Shown here: positions 6,812 through 7,203 of the stretch, one piece after another
Layout of the letters: every line of letters begins with the position of its first letter
How positions within the stretch are numbered: the stretch's first letter is position 1
Origin: Actinomycetota bacterium
Lineage (GTDB): Bacteria > Actinomycetota > Acidimicrobiia > Acidimicrobiales > Ilumatobacteraceae
Assembly: GCA_005805045.1 (NCBI GenBank)
Contig: SYNW01000067.1
Coordinates: 1-7,203 of the forward strand
Length of the DNA: 7,203 nt
Reading direction: 5' to 3'
Made by a program: the position numbers and the translations under genes
The notes under the pieces: generated by a model
Seen by the model: the letters and a program-made list of their open reading frames with translations, nothing else
The model's database searches: none
What the model was told of the DNA's origin: nothing

Positions 6812-7203
6812 GTGACATCGAACCTTGCAACTGTTGTCATCGTCGGTCGCCCGAATGTGGGCAAGAGCACACTGTTCAATCGCTTTATGGGGTCTCAAAT
6901 TGCGATCGTGCAGGATCAGCCAGGCGTGACTCGAGATCGCTTCGAGCGCCAAGTCGAGTGGCAAGGTCGTCATTTCAACGTCGTCGATACCGGTGGTTGG
7001 ATGCCAGGTGGTAGCGAACTCGACACCAAAGTCAGCCGACAAGTCGAATCGGCTGTGAAACAGGCTGATCTGGTTTTGTTCGTAGTTGATTCGACCGCCG
7101 GTGTGCTCGATGATGATCAAGCGATGGCGAAATGGTTGCGCACCAGCGGCAAGGAAGTGCTTGTGATTTCTAACAAAGTCGACACCGACAAGCGTGAATT
7201 TGA
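6812..7203 (+). CDS. der: Ribosome assembly GTPase Der (EngA), N-terminal part, cut by window edge
   Basis: An essential GTPase with two consecutive G domains and a KH-like C-terminal domain, acting in 50S subunit assembly. The 130 visible codons cover most of the first G domain. Visible motifs are G1 GRPNVGKST (12-20), the G2 threonine T40 in GVTRDR, G3 DTGG (59-62) and G4 NKVD (121-124). The G3 context DTGGW followed by MPGG fits actinobacterial Der proteins. The start is a GTG at 6812, giving MTSNLATVVIVGRPN, a short lead into the first strand as is normal. The upstream in-frame TTG at 6767 would run through the ispH start region and is less likely. The reading frame is open to the window end. 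The second G domain and the KH domain must lie beyond it. Confidence 0.95.
   Translation, partial: MTSNLATVVIVGRPNVGKSTLFNRFMGSQIAIVQDQPGVTRDRFERQVEWQGRHFNVVDTGGWMPGGSELDTKVSRQVESAVKQADLVLFVVDSTAGVLDDDQAMAKWLRTSGKEVLVISNKVDTDKREF

Noticed and set aside
6779..7120. A 113-codon minus-strand open frame
   Set aside because: It is antisense to der, whose G1 to G4 motifs show which strand is coding.

Overview
The window looks like chromosomal DNA from a moderate-GC actinobacterium, possibly of the class Acidimicrobiia (freshwater or marine lineages). The grounds are the Der GTPase with its DTGGW G3 motif, an acyl-CoA dehydrogenase ending IEGGTTEVMKN...LGERVLGLP, an actinobacterial-style acyl-CoA synthetase, and a roughly balanced base composition. 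The taxonomic placement is inference; no rRNA or other marker gene is present.

Layout. Four genes run leftwards on the minus strand from 4389 to beyond position 1: an acyl-CoA synthetase (4389-2836), a glycerophosphodiester phosphodiesterase (2807-2046), a luciferase-like flavin monooxygenase (2030-843) and a cytosine-deaminase-like amidohydrolase (812 to the window edge, 3' end missing). Gaps are only 28, 15 and 30 nt, so they are probably one transcript. A 77-nt divergent intergenic region (4390-4466) separates this cluster from an acyl-CoA dehydrogenase on the plus strand (4467-5672). That gene converges, across a 57-nt gap holding a small hairpin, on ispH (6767-5730, minus), the last enzyme of the MEP isoprenoid pathway. 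Only 44 nt separate the ispH start from the divergent start of der (6812 onward, plus, cut by the window edge), which encodes a ribosome-assembly GTPase.

How they fit. The left part (ligase, monooxygenase, acyl-CoA dehydrogenase) reads as a catabolic neighbourhood. An oxygenase would act on a substrate, the ligase would make a CoA thioester, and the dehydrogenase would start beta-oxidation. The phosphodiesterase and amidohydrolase could release head groups or amines from the same or other nutrients, but no substrate can be read from sequence. The right part (ispH, der) is housekeeping.

The window is gene-dense, with no stretch of 300 bases lacking a gene. I saw no RNA gene, mobile element, CRISPR array or phage-like region. 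Nothing here amounts to a clearly new system. The points most worth a second look are the altered substrate motif in the amidohydrolase, the mixed catabolic cassette, the three genes sharing one reading frame, and the compact ispH/der start region.
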